DNA from: Candidatus Nitrosopelagicus sp.
GTDB taxonomy: Archaea; Thermoproteota; Nitrososphaeria; Nitrososphaerales; Nitrosopumilaceae
DNA: 40,552 nt
Direction: 5' to 3'
Assembly (NCBI GenBank): GCA_028343215.1
Contig: JAOLYB010000010.1
Span: forward strand, 1-40,552
Shown: piece by piece, positions 24,864 through 33,914 of the stretch
Layout: each line of letters starts with the position of its first letter
Position numbering within the stretch: the stretch's first letter is position 1
Position numbers and translations under genes: made by a program
The notes under the pieces: generated by a model
What the model saw: only the letters and a program-made list of their open reading frames with translations
Database searches by the model: none
Told to the model about the DNA's origin: nothing

Positions 24864-26423
24864 ATGAAACAAGAAATTAAACAGATATCATTCTCATTTC
24901 ATCCTTTACTATTCGCAATTTTTCCCGCTATATCGCTTCTTTCTGAAAATCTGCATTTACTAGTGCCTAGTGATTTATTATTCCCAATACTCATCTTTGT
25001 ATTTGTAGCAATCTCTGTATGGGGAATTTTATATTTAATTTTTAAAAATATTGTAAAAACAAGCCTGATAACCTCTCTTTCACTATTCTTATTTTTTGCA
25101 TATGGTCATTTTGCTTCAATAACCTATGATCTATTTTTTCAAGAAACTACGTTTAAAGAACATTTGATTTTACTATCCATATTTTTTGTAGGAATTATAA
25201 TAATCTCCAGATATATTCTAAAATCAAAACATTCCTTACATAATGTATCATTAATCGCTATGATTGTTGGAATATCAATTTTAATATTGCCTATAGGAAT
25301 AATTGTGACAAATTCTACTGAACAAAATTATTTGGAAACTGATGATATTAAATCAAATTTTTCTAATGTAAAAACTGGTGAACTTCAAAAACCAGATATC
25401 TATCTAATTGTTTTAGACAGCTATCCCAATGAAAAAATACTAAGTGAATTATTTGATTTTGATAATAGTGATTTCATTTCATTTCTATCATCGAAAAATT
25501 TTTTCATACCTGAAAGTACTTTTTCCCATTATCATACTTCATTTTTGAGTATAACGTCTCTCTTGAACATGGATTACATTAATTATTTTACAACTGATGT
25601 TGGGGAAAATTCAAAGAATAGATTTTTAGCTTACAAAATGATTGATGAAAACCAAATTATGAAAATTGCACAATCACAAGATTATGTAACCATTAACATT
25701 GATTCTGGTTGGGAAGCTACGCGGTACATCTCTTCTGCTGATGTTAATTTATGTGGAAAAAATCAATTTTTAAATTCACAAACAATTGTAATGATGATTA
25801 AAAATAGTATGCTGAATCCAATATATGTAAAAATATTTGAATCTGATTATCGAGATAGAATTAATTGTTCATTTGATTCACTTTCAAACTTCCATAATGA
25901 AACAAAACAACCAGTTTTTGTTTTTAGTCATATTTTTTTACCACATGGTCCTTACTATTGGGGACCAAATGGGGAATATAATGTTCCTTCTAAAGCAACT
26001 TTAGAAGGATTTCATAAAGATAAAAAAGGATTCACTGATCAATTACAATTTACAAATAAAAAAGTTAAACAGTTTGTTACAACAATTCTTAACGAATCTG
26101 ATACACCTCCAATTATAATTTTATATTCTGATCATGGAACAATGTTGAGTTCAGATGAAAATACATTTTCTGAAGATTTCATAACTGAAAGAATGTCAAA
26201 CATTACGTATGTACACCTTCCAGATCATGACTATGAATCATTGAAAGAGGATTCAAGTTCTATTAATCTTTTAAGAATGATTTCAAATAATTACTTACAA
26301 CAAAATCTTCCATACTTAGAACAAAAATATTATTTTAGTGATGATGACAAACCTTACAGATGGCTTGATGTAACTGACTTTTTGTTAAAAAATAAGAAGA
26401 TTGATGTAAATTTCTTTAATTAA
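24864..26423 (+). CDS. Membrane-bound alkaline-phosphatase-superfamily (sulfatase-fold) enzyme
   Basis: 519 residues. About five hydrophobic helices (residues 10-150) anchor a large outer domain. That domain shows IYLIVLDSYPNEKIL (first metal Asp), a SHYHTSFLSITSLLNMDY segment holding the likely Ser/Thr nucleophile, FSHIFLPHGPYYWGPNGEY and IILYSDHGTM (Asp-His metal pair). The layout resembles LtaS, EptA and OpgE-type transferases that attach phospho-alcohols to surface polymers, and also membrane sulfatases. The canonical C-x-P-x-R sulfatase motif is absent, which favours a phospho-group transferase or phosphatase. It is 39 nt after the unidentified beta-rich gene. Substrate unknown. Confidence 0.75.
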   Translation: MKQEIKQISFSFHPLLFAIFPAISLLSENLHLLVPSDLLFPILIFVFVAISVWGILYLIFKNIVKTSLITSLSLFLFFAYGHFASITYDLFFQETTFKEHLILLSIFFVGIIIISRYILKSKHSLHNVSLIAMIVGISILILPIGIIVTNSTEQNYLETDDIKSNFSNVKTGELQKPDIYLIVLDSYPNEKILSELFDFDNSDFISFLSSKNFFIPESTFSHYHTSFLSITSLLNMDYINYFTTDVGENSKNRFLAYKMIDENQIMKIAQSQDYVTINIDSGWEATRYISSADVNLCGKNQFLNSQTIVMMIKNSMLNPIYVKIFESDYRDRINCSFDSLSNFHNETKQPVFVFSHIFLPHGPYYWGPNGEYNVPSKATLEGFHKDKKGFTDQLQFTNKKVKQFVTTILNESDTPPIIILYSDHGTMLSSDENTFSEDFITERMSNITYVHLPDHDYESLKEDSSSINLLRMISNNYLQQNLPYLEQKYYFSDDDKPYRWLDVTDFLLKNKKIDVNFFN

Positions 26424-26425
26424 TT

Positions 26426-27466
26426 TTATAAAATTTCTTTCTTGACTTTTTTACTTAATCTTGTTAATATCGAATTAAAATTTTTATTATTTGATTGATT
26501 TGAAACATTTTTTGGAACAAAAATTTCATCTGGAAAATATTTAATTAATTCCTTATCTGAAATAATTTTATTTTTTTCTAATTCTTCATATTTCTTCTCT
26601 ATTTTCTCTCTATTTTTTCTAATATCCAATTCTGCTCTTATCTTTGCACCTAGGAAACCTTTTGAGATATAAAACATCCAGACAAATAGATCTACTACAA
26701 ATAAAGAGAGTTTAATCTGAGAATACGTTTCCTTTGAATAATGTGTTTGTAGACAATATTTTCGATTTCTTTCCAACCAATAGAATTTTTTTGAAGACCA
26801 TTTTAAAGAATAACTTTCTACGTGAAAAATTTTAGATTTTGGAACATAGTATGAATTTATTCCCATTTGTGCAGCTCTCCATCCTAAATCCAAATCGTCA
26901 TGATACAGAAATAAAAATTTGTCAAATAATCCAATTTTTTGTAAAACTTTTTTTGATGTGAACAAACATGTTCCTGAAGCATATCCTATTCTTTCAATTT
27001 CTTCATCTTTATCCGAAATTTTCTCTCCCTTATCTCTTGCAAAACCAAATCCAAAAATTTGTATCATATTTCCGGTACTTTGAATTATTCCCTCTTCATG
27101 TAATGACATAATTTTTGGTTGAAATAATCCCTCTCCAATTTTCTCATATCCTAAAATTAATTCTTTAATCCAATTTTTATCAACAATTGTATCTGGATTA
27201 AGAATTATCAAAAATTCGCCTTTTGCACTAGTTATTCCAATATTATTTCCTTCACAATAACCAAAATTTTTTTCATTTTGAATTAATTTAATATCTGGAA
27301 ATTTTTCTTTACAAATAGTTTGACTATTATCTGATGAAATATTATCCACCACAATTATTTCTAAATTATTGTAATCTGATTTTTTTATTGATTCTACACA
27401 ATCTAGTAATAATTTCCCTGCATTATAGTTTAGAATTATGACACTAACTAGTGATTCTTTGTTCAT
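26426..27466 (-). CDS. Family 2 glycosyltransferase (rhamnosyltransferase-like group)
   Basis: 346 residues. VSVIILNYNAGKLLLDCV and VVDNISSDNSQTIC form the nucleotide site, LIILNPDTIVDKNW (near residue 93) holds the metal-binding Asp pair, and LFLYHDDLDLGWRAAQMG is the conserved ED/HDDxD acceptor block of the WcaE/rhamnosyltransferase-type group. A hydrophobic stretch near residues 245-265 may peripherally associate it with the membrane, and the C-terminus is strongly basic. It follows RmlA by 49 nt on the minus strand, so it may use the dTDP sugar made from that enzyme's product. Its stop lies 2 nt from the stop of the convergent sulfatase-fold gene. Confidence 0.88.
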   Translation of the reverse strand: MNKESLVSVIILNYNAGKLLLDCVESIKKSDYNNLEIIVVDNISSDNSQTICKEKFPDIKLIQNEKNFGYCEGNNIGITSAKGEFLIILNPDTIVDKNWIKELILGYEKIGEGLFQPKIMSLHEEGIIQSTGNMIQIFGFGFARDKGEKISDKDEEIERIGYASGTCLFTSKKVLQKIGLFDKFLFLYHDDLDLGWRAAQMGINSYYVPKSKIFHVESYSLKWSSKKFYWLERNRKYCLQTHYSKETYSQIKLSLFVVDLFVWMFYISKGFLGAKIRAELDIRKNREKIEKKYEELEKNKIISDKELIKYFPDEIFVPKNVSNQSNNKNFNSILTRLSKKVKKEIL

Positions 27467-27515
27467 ATATCAAGTCAAAATTATAAGATATTTACTGTTA
27501 CTAATCAAAAAATTT

Positions 27516-28580
27516 TCAAAATGAAATTTTTGAACCTTCTCCTAAGAGAAATATCTTACCATCATCTGATTTTTCTTTTTGAAAAATTTCTGAATTATTA
27601 GCAATTATACTATCTATAATTTTTACATTTGAATGAATCTTACATTTTTTCATAACTATGGAATTTTTAATTTGACATTTTGAAATTTCTGTGTCATCCC
27701 CAATGCTTGCATTAGGACCTATGACTGTTCCACATTCAATCTTACAATTATTTCCGATAATTACGGGTCCATTAATCACTACGTCTGAATCAATCTCACA
27801 ATTTTCACCTATCACCAATTTTCCATCATTTTTATTTTTATCATATTTTTTTTCAAAACTATTATCCATTTTTTTAATTATTTCTCCATTTGCATGAATG
27901 ATATCCTCTGGTGTTCCTGTGTCTTTCCAGTAATCAGTAATAATTTCATAACTGATATTATCATTTTGTTTTAATAAATTATCTAATGCATCCGTAATTT
28001 CTAATTCATTTCTCCATGATGGTTTAAGATCATCTATAATATTGAAAATCTTTGGAGTTAATAGATAAATTCCTGTTACTGCTAAATTTGATGGTGGATT
28101 TTTAGGCTTTTCTATAATTTTTAAAATTTTATTATTTTTTACTTCTGCTATACCAAATCTACTTGGATTGTTTACTTCACATAAGAGAATCGTTGAATCA
28201 AAATTAGAATTTTTAAATCTTTCAGTAAATTCAACAATTGATTTTTGAATAATATTATCTCCTAAAAAAACAAGAAATTTTTCATTATTGATAAATTCCT
28301 TACAAAGTCGAATTGCATGTGCAATTCCTTTTGGCTCATCTTGTTCTACATATGTAATATTAACTCCAAACTTTCCCCCATTTCCGTAGTATTCTTTAAC
28401 TTTGTCCGAACCTACACCGCCAATAATTATTGCAATATCCTTAATTCCTGTTTCTATGATTGACTCTAAACAATATTCTGACATTGGTTTATTGGCAATT
28501 GGAAGAAGTTGTTTTGGTCCCGTATGTGTCAAAGGTCGTAATCTAGTTCCATGTCCTCCGTGTAAAATTATTCCTTTCAT
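27516..28580 (-). CDS. rmlA: Glucose-1-phosphate thymidylyltransferase, long archaeal-type RmlA
   Basis: Makes NDP-glucose (probably dTDP- or UDP-glucose) from glucose-1-phosphate. MKGIILHGGHGTRLRPLT is the nucleotide loop and GPKQLLPIANKPMSEY the metal/phosphate segment. FLVFLGDNIIQ carries the metal Asp, and YWKDTGTPEDIIHA closes the catalytic domain. About residues 245-350 are hexapeptide-like repeats (GENCEIDSDVVINGPVIIG and onward) forming a beta-helix, as in the roughly 355-residue archaeal enzymes rather than the 290-residue bacterial RmlA. A TTG at 28589 is in frame, but ATG 28580 begins exactly at the conserved MKGIILHGG. It follows the NeuB-like gene by 5 nt. RmlB is not seen in the window. 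Confidence 0.88.
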   Translation of the reverse strand: MKGIILHGGHGTRLRPLTHTGPKQLLPIANKPMSEYCLESIIETGIKDIAIIIGGVGSDKVKEYYGNGGKFGVNITYVEQDEPKGIAHAIRLCKEFINNEKFLVFLGDNIIQKSIVEFTERFKNSNFDSTILLCEVNNPSRFGIAEVKNNKILKIIEKPKNPPSNLAVTGIYLLTPKIFNIIDDLKPSWRNELEITDALDNLLKQNDNISYEIITDYWKDTGTPEDIIHANGEIIKKMDNSFEKKYDKNKNDGKLVIGENCEIDSDVVINGPVIIGNNCKIECGTVIGPNASIGDDTEISKCQIKNSIVMKKCKIHSNVKIIDSIIANNSEIFQKEKSDDGKIFLLGEGSKISF

Positions 28581-28585
28581 GTCAA

Positions 28586-29317
28586 TCAAATTTTCATCTT
28601 TTCGATTTTTCTTATTTGCTGAACCATTTCTGATAATTTTTCAGTTGTTATGGATGTTGATGCGTCAGGACCTTTAGAATCATTTGATTTGACATGTTTT
28701 TCAATGTAAATTCTTTTTGATAATTTCTGCTTTTTTAACATTGAATACAAAACTGGTGCCAAAATATCCATTGTGTGATCTGAAAAACCATCATATTTTA
28801 TAGCATCTTTCCAATTAATTTTTTCAAATGATAATGGGTATTCTGATATACAGTAACAATATGTAATATTTTTTTTATTAAAAATTTTAGAAATTTTCTT
28901 TTTATTTCCTCCCATTCCCATGCTAATGAAAATTTCTTTTTTTGAATTATTCTTTTCTTCTAATACTTCAAGAGAATATGGATCTGTAAACTTGCACGTT
29001 CTTGATGCAACTTTAAATTTTTTTACACCTAATTTTGAAAGGTAAGTTACAGCCTCTGGATAAAATGCACTACAGAAAAATTCAATTTTTTCTTTATCAC
29101 AAAATTCTTTTAATTTTTTTGTAATTTGAAATGTAAGTTCTGACTTTTTTATTTCATTCCAATTCGGGTGATCTTTTGTATAAAGATCTGTGGCTCTCCA
29201 CATCTGGAATTTTACTGCATCTGCTCCAGCTTTTTTACATTCACGAATAATTTTTTTTGCTTTTGAGAAACTTCCTTCCCAGTTTGAACCTATTTCTGCT
29301 ACTACTAGTACTTTCAT
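28586..29317 (-). CDS. NeuB/PseI-family sialic-acid-type synthase lacking the SAF domain
   Basis: Enzymes of this family condense phosphoenolpyruvate with a hexosamine to make nonulosonic acids. The TIM-barrel motifs are present: VVAEIGSNWEGS (the usual NHNG reads NWEG), ADAVKFQMW, KKFKVASRTCKFTDP, FISMGMGG, CYCISEYPLSFE, FDGFSDHT-like YDGFSDHT, and IEKHVKSND with GPDASTS. At 243 residues it ends right after the barrel; typical members have about 340-350 residues with a C-terminal antifreeze-like SAF domain that completes the active site. It may use a partner SAF protein, act on a different substrate, or be altered in activity. A TATA-like element (29341-29348, minus strand) lies 27.5 nt before its ATG. 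Confidence 0.82.
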   Translation of the reverse strand: MKVLVVAEIGSNWEGSFSKAKKIIRECKKAGADAVKFQMWRATDLYTKDHPNWNEIKKSELTFQITKKLKEFCDKEKIEFFCSAFYPEAVTYLSKLGVKKFKVASRTCKFTDPYSLEVLEEKNNSKKEIFISMGMGGNKKKISKIFNKKNITYCYCISEYPLSFEKINWKDAIKYDGFSDHTMDILAPVLYSMLKKQKLSKRIYIEKHVKSNDSKGPDASTSITTEKLSEMVQQIRKIEKMKI

Positions 29318-29389
29318 GTAAAAAGTATCGCTTATCCGTGTTTATTATAATTATAGTACAATTTGTCGAAAAATCTAAAACCACATACA

Positions 29390-29400
29390 TGTTAAATTTA
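29390..29400 (+). promoter_or_regulatory. TATA-like box deciding the start of the WbqC-like gene
   Basis: TGTTAAATTTA lies 12-15 nt before ATG 29408 but about 24-26 nt before the in-frame ATG 29420. The TATA spacing therefore favours 29420, where the protein begins MIRQPGYLP as is usual for WbqC-like proteins. Confidence 0.45.
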
Positions 29401-29419
29401 TTGAAAGATGACAAACGTG

Positions 29420-30112
29420 ATGATTAGACAACCTGGGTACCTTCCAAATATTGGTTTTTTTAAAAAAATTCAATCTTCTGAACTCTTTGTTTTTCTTGAT
29501 GACGCTCAATTTGTAAAGGATCGTTTTGATAATCGAAATAAAATTCGTACTGTAGATGGTTATCGTTGGTTAACCGTACCTCTAAAACGACCTGTTTTTT
29601 TAAAAAAACTCAATGAAATTAGTATATCATATGATACAAATTGGCAAACGGAACATTGTAACTTAATTTTTGAAAGTTACAATAAAACTAATTATTTTAC
29701 ATCTTATTGGACTTCAATAAAAAATATAATTGAAAAAAAATATAAAAATTTGTTTGAATTAAATATTGATTTAATCAAATTTGTAAGTTCTGAACTTAAA
29801 ATCTCAACAGAAACTGTGTTATCTTCTGAACTAAATATTTCTGAAATAAAAACTCAAAAATTAGTTTCTATTTGTTCTAAACTTAATGCGTCACATTATA
29901 TTTCTGGTATTAGTGGACATGATTATCTTGAAGAAAAACTTTTTTCAGAATCCAACATCAAACTAATTTATGAAAACTTCATTCATCCCAAATATGAACA
30001 AATACATGGAAATTTTTTAGAGAATATGTCGATAATTGATTTATTATTCAATATGGGTGAAAACTCAATCCAAATATTGAACAAAAGTAAAAACTTCGAT
30101 CTAACTGATTAA
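29420..30112 (+). CDS. WbqC-like family protein
   Basis: About 230 residues. The family pattern is clear: IRQPGYLPNIGFFKKI, ELFVFLDDAQFVKDRFDNRNKI, and GYRWLTVPLKRPV in the first 75 residues, then ISGISGHDYL and NMGENSIQIL near the end. WbqC-like proteins occur in O-antigen and capsule loci. They may act in aminosugar or acylated-sugar biosynthesis, but no reaction is firmly established to my knowledge. I prefer ATG 29420 over ATG 29408 (see the TATA element). It is divergent from the NeuB-RmlA-GT2 unit and 82 nt upstream of the PseB-like gene. Confidence 0.85.
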   Translation: MIRQPGYLPNIGFFKKIQSSELFVFLDDAQFVKDRFDNRNKIRTVDGYRWLTVPLKRPVFLKKLNEISISYDTNWQTEHCNLIFESYNKTNYFTSYWTSIKNIIEKKYKNLFELNIDLIKFVSSELKISTETVLSSELNISEIKTQKLVSICSKLNASHYISGISGHDYLEEKLFSESNIKLIYENFIHPKYEQIHGNFLENMSIIDLLFNMGENSIQILNKSKNFDLTD

Positions 30113-30164
30113 TTTTCATTTCTTATGTCTTATTTCAGTATGTAAGTATGATAAATGGGTAAGA

Positions 30165-30172
30165 TTATTTAT
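30165..30172 (+). promoter_or_regulatory. TATA-like box for the PseB-like gene
   Basis: TTATTTAT is centred 26.5 nt before ATG 30195, the leaderless spacing again. Confidence 0.5.
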
Positions 30173-30194
30173 TCTCTAATAATCCAATCTTCAT

Positions 30195-31196
30195 ATGTTT
30201 CGTGGAAAAAAAATCCTAATAACTGGTGGAACAGGTTCACTAGGAACTGCATTAACCTCTAGATTACTTAATGAAGGAGTTGACACAATTCGAATTTTCA
30301 GTAGAAATGAGAATAAACAGATTACGATGGAATCAAAATTTAAAGATGATAGACTACGGTTTTTGTTAGGAGATATACGGGATTATTCAAGGCTGGTACG
30401 TGCCATGGAAGATATTGACATAGTGTTCCATGCCGCCGCATTGAAACATGTTCCAATAATAGAATACAATCCATTTGAAGCGATTAAAACTAATGTTATT
30501 GGTTCCCAAAATGTAATTGATGCGTGCCTTGAAGAAAATATACCAAAAGCAGTTGCAGTTGGAACTGATAAAGCTGTATCTCCATTGAATACTTATGGCG
30601 CAACTAAATTACTTATGGAAAAATTATTTGTCACTGCAAGTAATTATTTACAAAAAGATCGACATCAAACAAATTTTGTTGCATTGCGGTATGGTAATGT
30701 ATTAGGAAGTAGTGGATCAGTAATTCCTAAGTTCATTGAACAAATAAAAAATAAAGAAAAGATTACTATCACAGATCCTTCAATGACTAGATTCAGCATA
30801 ACAATGGATGAAGCATTAGATTTCATTCTTAAAGCCACAGAAATTTCCAAAGGTTCAGAAATTTTTATTCCTAAATTACAAGCATATTCGATTTCAGGAA
30901 TCAAAGATGCATTATTTGATTTGTTGGGAAATACTGGTTCCGATATTATTGGTATTCGTGAAGGTGAAAAAATGAATGAAGTTTTGCTCAATCGTGAAGA
31001 AATTCGCTATAGTTGGGAATATGAAAATATGTACATGGTTCTAAATCCTCTGTCAAAAAATAACGTTCCAATTGACGAATATTCAAATGCAACCAAGGTA
31101 GACAGTATGGACGAATATAGTTCTGACTCAGTGAAAAAATTCTCCATTGAAGAAATGAAGAAAATTATTACTAACTCTAAATTATTAACTAAATAA
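30195..31196 (+). CDS. NDP-N-acetylhexosamine 4,6-dehydratase (PseB/FlaA1/CapD short form)
   Basis: 333 residues. It should convert UDP-GlcNAc to a UDP-4-keto-6-deoxy-hexosamine with tightly bound NADP. KKILITGGTGSLGTAL is the Rossmann loop. FHAAALKHVPIIEYNPFEAIKTNVIG, AVAVGTDKAVSPLNTYGATK and MTRFSITMDEALDFI are diagnostic of the PseB subfamily of extended SDRs. The TDKA segment replaces the common S-x-Y-x3-K arrangement of ordinary SDRs. There are no N-terminal membrane helices, so it is the soluble short form. The product could feed the aminotransferase at 8924-10081, the double-GNAT protein or the NeuB-like synthase. A complete pseudaminic acid pathway is not shown. Confidence 0.9.
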   Translation: MFRGKKILITGGTGSLGTALTSRLLNEGVDTIRIFSRNENKQITMESKFKDDRLRFLLGDIRDYSRLVRAMEDIDIVFHAAALKHVPIIEYNPFEAIKTNVIGSQNVIDACLEENIPKAVAVGTDKAVSPLNTYGATKLLMEKLFVTASNYLQKDRHQTNFVALRYGNVLGSSGSVIPKFIEQIKNKEKITITDPSMTRFSITMDEALDFILKATEISKGSEIFIPKLQAYSISGIKDALFDLLGNTGSDIIGIREGEKMNEVLLNREEIRYSWEYENMYMVLNPLSKNNVPIDEYSNATKVDSMDEYSSDSVKKFSIEEMKKIITNSKLLTK

Positions 31197-31204
31197 TTTT
31201 TTAT

Positions 31205-32947
31205 TTATGCTGTATTTTTTCTCCATAGCAAATAATTTGTTAGTAACCAGATAATTCTGATCTCAAAATTTTCTAAAACATCTTCTGTTTCTAATTTACG
31301 TCTTAATTCTTCAATTTTATTATGATTCAATTCATTATACTTTTTTGTTTTGGAGATTGCATCTGAACAAAACTTTCTGAGTTCTGATACATTTTGAATC
31401 CACTCATCAAATGGAACATGAAATCCAATTTTTCCTTTATCTGAAAGATCAACTCCGAATAATTTTTTATGAATTTGCATTAATGGAATTTTTCTTTTGG
31501 TACTGTTATTTTGAGAAAATTTAAACAGAGTATCAATATTTTGTTTTAAACCAAATTCAACTAATTCATTATCTAGAAATGGTGTTCTAACTTCAACTGA
31601 ATGTGCCATTGACATTTTATCTATTCTATTCAATAGTGTGTTTAAATGATGATGAAATTCATAACCTGAAATTCCAGTACTTCCTTTTGAAATCCAATAT
31701 TTAGCTGATTCAGTCTTATTTCCCCAATAATCATTGGTATTTCCAATTAATTCCAAATTCAAATACTCTTTGATTAGATCAAAATCCACAAACTTACTGA
31801 AATTTCTTAAATCTTTGTAATCTGTCATGCTAAGTATTTTTTTGTGATGTTCATATCCTAGAAAAGCTTCGTCTGCACCTTCTCCTGATAATAAAACTTT
31901 AACATGATTTTTTGCAACTTGATATAATTTGAATAATGGAAGTGTATGTGGGTGATTGATTGGCTCATCAAAAAATTTTATAGCTTTAGGCCATATTTCA
32001 ATAAAATCTGTTACAGAAAATGAGATGGAATGATGTTCAAAATTAAATTTTTTTGCAGTTTGAGCTGCCTCTTCTGATTCATCAAATTTACTATCAAGAA
32101 ATTTTATTGAAAATGATTTAATATTATTACCTTTAATTTTGTTAACATACCATGCGAGAATAGATGAATCTATGCCTCCACTCAATTGAATTCCTATTGG
32201 TGCATCAGAAATTAAATGTCGTTTAACTGATTCAAAAATAGTTGTCTCGAGCTTTTCATAATCTATTTTTTCTTCGGTGCGCTCTTTTGTAAAATTATGC
32301 CATCTCCAAATTTTTAATTCACCTGAAGCAACATCATATTCTGCAGCATGACCTGGTTCTAATTCAAAGATATTTTTTATTGTAGTTTTATTACCTGATA
32401 CATACTTGAAAACAGAATATTCTGATAAATTATTCAGATCTGGACTCCATCCTGTAAATTTAGCTATTGCTTTTTGTTCTGATGCAAAAATGAAATCTAG
32501 TCCATCATGGTAATAGTATATTGGTTTTATACCATATCTATCTCTGGCAAGAAAAATTTTGTTTGAGTTTGTATCAAAGAAACCAAATGCAAACATGCCA
32601 TTTAATTCATTTAAACATTCCAAACCTTTTGTTACTAATCCCCTGTACAATACTTCTGTGTCTGAATGACTTTTCCATGGTTGATTTTCATCATACCAGT
32701 TTTTTCTCAGTTCCTGAAAATTGTATATCTCTCCATTAAACACTAGAACTTTACCTTGTTCAAGTTCAAAAGGTTGGTTTCCTGCATCTGTTAAATCAAT
32801 AATCGCAAGTCTTGAATGTTCAAGCTTGACATCATCATTTTCCCAATTTCCTTCATTATCTGGTCCACGGTGACACAATAATGTTGATCCGCTAACATCT
32901 ATCTCATGGAATTCTGATTTTCGTGTTATGCCAAAAATTCCACACAT
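31205..32947 (-). CDS. AsnB-type glutamine-dependent amidotransferase (asparagine synthase family)
   Basis: 580 residues. The start MCGIFGI exposes the Cys2 nucleophile of a class II glutaminase domain, with HRGPDNEG and LVFNGEIYNFQELR following (residues 1-200). The synthetase domain has the PP-loop QLSGGIDSSILAW near residue 250, LLSGEGADEAFLGYEHH, and MSMAHSVEVRTPFLDNELVEF. It may make asparagine, but AsnB-like enzymes in capsule and O-antigen loci often amidate sugar carboxylates such as uronic acids, which fits here. It begins 1 nt after the double-GNAT gene (TGATATG), so the two are translationally linked. Family certain, acceptor open. Confidence 0.9.
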   Translation of the reverse strand: MCGIFGITRKSEFHEIDVSGSTLLCHRGPDNEGNWENDDVKLEHSRLAIIDLTDAGNQPFELEQGKVLVFNGEIYNFQELRKNWYDENQPWKSHSDTEVLYRGLVTKGLECLNELNGMFAFGFFDTNSNKIFLARDRYGIKPIYYYHDGLDFIFASEQKAIAKFTGWSPDLNNLSEYSVFKYVSGNKTTIKNIFELEPGHAAEYDVASGELKIWRWHNFTKERTEEKIDYEKLETTIFESVKRHLISDAPIGIQLSGGIDSSILAWYVNKIKGNNIKSFSIKFLDSKFDESEEAAQTAKKFNFEHHSISFSVTDFIEIWPKAIKFFDEPINHPHTLPLFKLYQVAKNHVKVLLSGEGADEAFLGYEHHKKILSMTDYKDLRNFSKFVDFDLIKEYLNLELIGNTNDYWGNKTESAKYWISKGSTGISGYEFHHHLNTLLNRIDKMSMAHSVEVRTPFLDNELVEFGLKQNIDTLFKFSQNNSTKRKIPLMQIHKKLFGVDLSDKGKIGFHVPFDEWIQNVSELRKFCSDAISKTKKYNELNHNKIEELRRKLETEDVLENFEIRIIWLLTNYLLWRKNTA

Positions 32948-32948
32948 A

Positions 32949-33914
32949 TCAAACCAAATTATTTTTTAAACTCATTATAATAAACTTTTTAGAATTTATT
33001 TTTTCACTACCAATAACTTTGAATCCTAATTTTTGATTCAAGTGATTATTTGCAATATTGTCAGATCTTGTAATTGAATATACTTTTTTTAGATTTAACT
33101 CTCTAAATGCAAAATCTAATAATGTTTTAGTAGATCTATATGCAATTCCTTTACCTCTGATTTCTTTAGTACCGAGAAGTTTTCCAATTTCCGGTCTATC
33201 TGAAAAAACATTTGTAAGTGAAAAAGTTCCATGCGGTCTTCGTGTTTTTTTATCAATTAAAATAAAATCTATACGATTCAATGCTGAATAATTTTTTAAA
33301 AATTTTTGTTGTTTATTTTTAGTTAATTTATCTTGGTCTGCAAGAAATTTAAAATTTGATGGCTCATTTCTCCATTTAATTATATGTTCAGTATGTTTGT
33401 CATCTATTACTTCAAATTTAAAATTTGGTTCTAAAAATTTAAATTTTTTACTGGCGTTAACAAAGTTGGATGCAATTTTAATTAAATCATATTCTAATGT
33501 GTTTTGTATTAACGAAAAACCATTTGTATTTAGGAATTTTAATTGTTCAAGATTTTTTGGATTTACATTGATAAAGTACTTTTTACCTGGATTTTTTTTA
33601 ATTAGTTCTTGAATTGCTGCTTGTCTAATGGATTCATTTGATATTTTTGGAAGAAAGTGAACACCAATTTCATTTTGTTTAGAAAAATAAATTGCACCTA
33701 TTTTCTTTCTATTTTTTTCAATAATATACCATTTCTGATACGGTCTGGATTTCACAAATTTAATATGTTCTTTGTAACTTGGCATTTCCTTATGTGAAAT
33801 ATTTTCTTTCGAATCTCTTTCTTTTAGTAATTTGTAAAGGAAAGTGAAATCTGAATCTTTTATTTCTCTTAATTTTAATTCCACTAAAAGTTCACTCCAT
33901 ACTGTAGTTTTCAT
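32949..33914 (-). CDS. Tandem GNAT-fold N-acetyltransferase
   Basis: 321 residues that read as two GNAT domains. The second (about 165-321) is clear and RimJ/PseH-like: EHIIKWRNEPSNFKFL, GTFSLTNVF, then the acetyl-CoA loop EIRGKGIAYRSTKTLL and the LNLKKVYSITRSDNIANNHLNQKLGFKVIG tail pattern. The first (about 10-150) has LREIKDSDFTFLYKLLKERDS, YIIEKNRKKIGAIYF and an NLEQLKFLNTNGF segment but lacks an obvious R/Q-x2-G-x-G/A loop, so it may be non-catalytic. The likely role is N-acylation of an NDP-aminosugar. It leads the unit with the AsnB-like gene and has a TATA-like element at 33940-33947 on the minus strand. Confidence 0.8.
   Translation of the reverse strand: MKTTVWSELLVELKLREIKDSDFTFLYKLLKERDSKENISHKEMPSYKEHIKFVKSRPYQKWYIIEKNRKKIGAIYFSKQNEIGVHFLPKISNESIRQAAIQELIKKNPGKKYFINVNPKNLEQLKFLNTNGFSLIQNTLEYDLIKIASNFVNASKKFKFLEPNFKFEVIDDKHTEHIIKWRNEPSNFKFLADQDKLTKNKQQKFLKNYSALNRIDFILIDKKTRRPHGTFSLTNVFSDRPEIGKLLGTKEIRGKGIAYRSTKTLLDFAFRELNLKKVYSITRSDNIANNHLNQKLGFKVIGSEKINSKKFIIMSLKNNLV

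Noticed and set aside
30665-30991. 108-codon minus-strand frame inside the PseB-like gene
   Set aside because: Complete overlap with a strongly conserved dehydratase; composition is that of an antisense shadow.
28586-31196. A complete pseudaminic or legionaminic acid pathway from the PseB-like and NeuB-like genes
   Set aside because: PseG-type hydrolase and CMP-transferase are not recognised, the NeuB-like protein is short, and the two genes are in different units.
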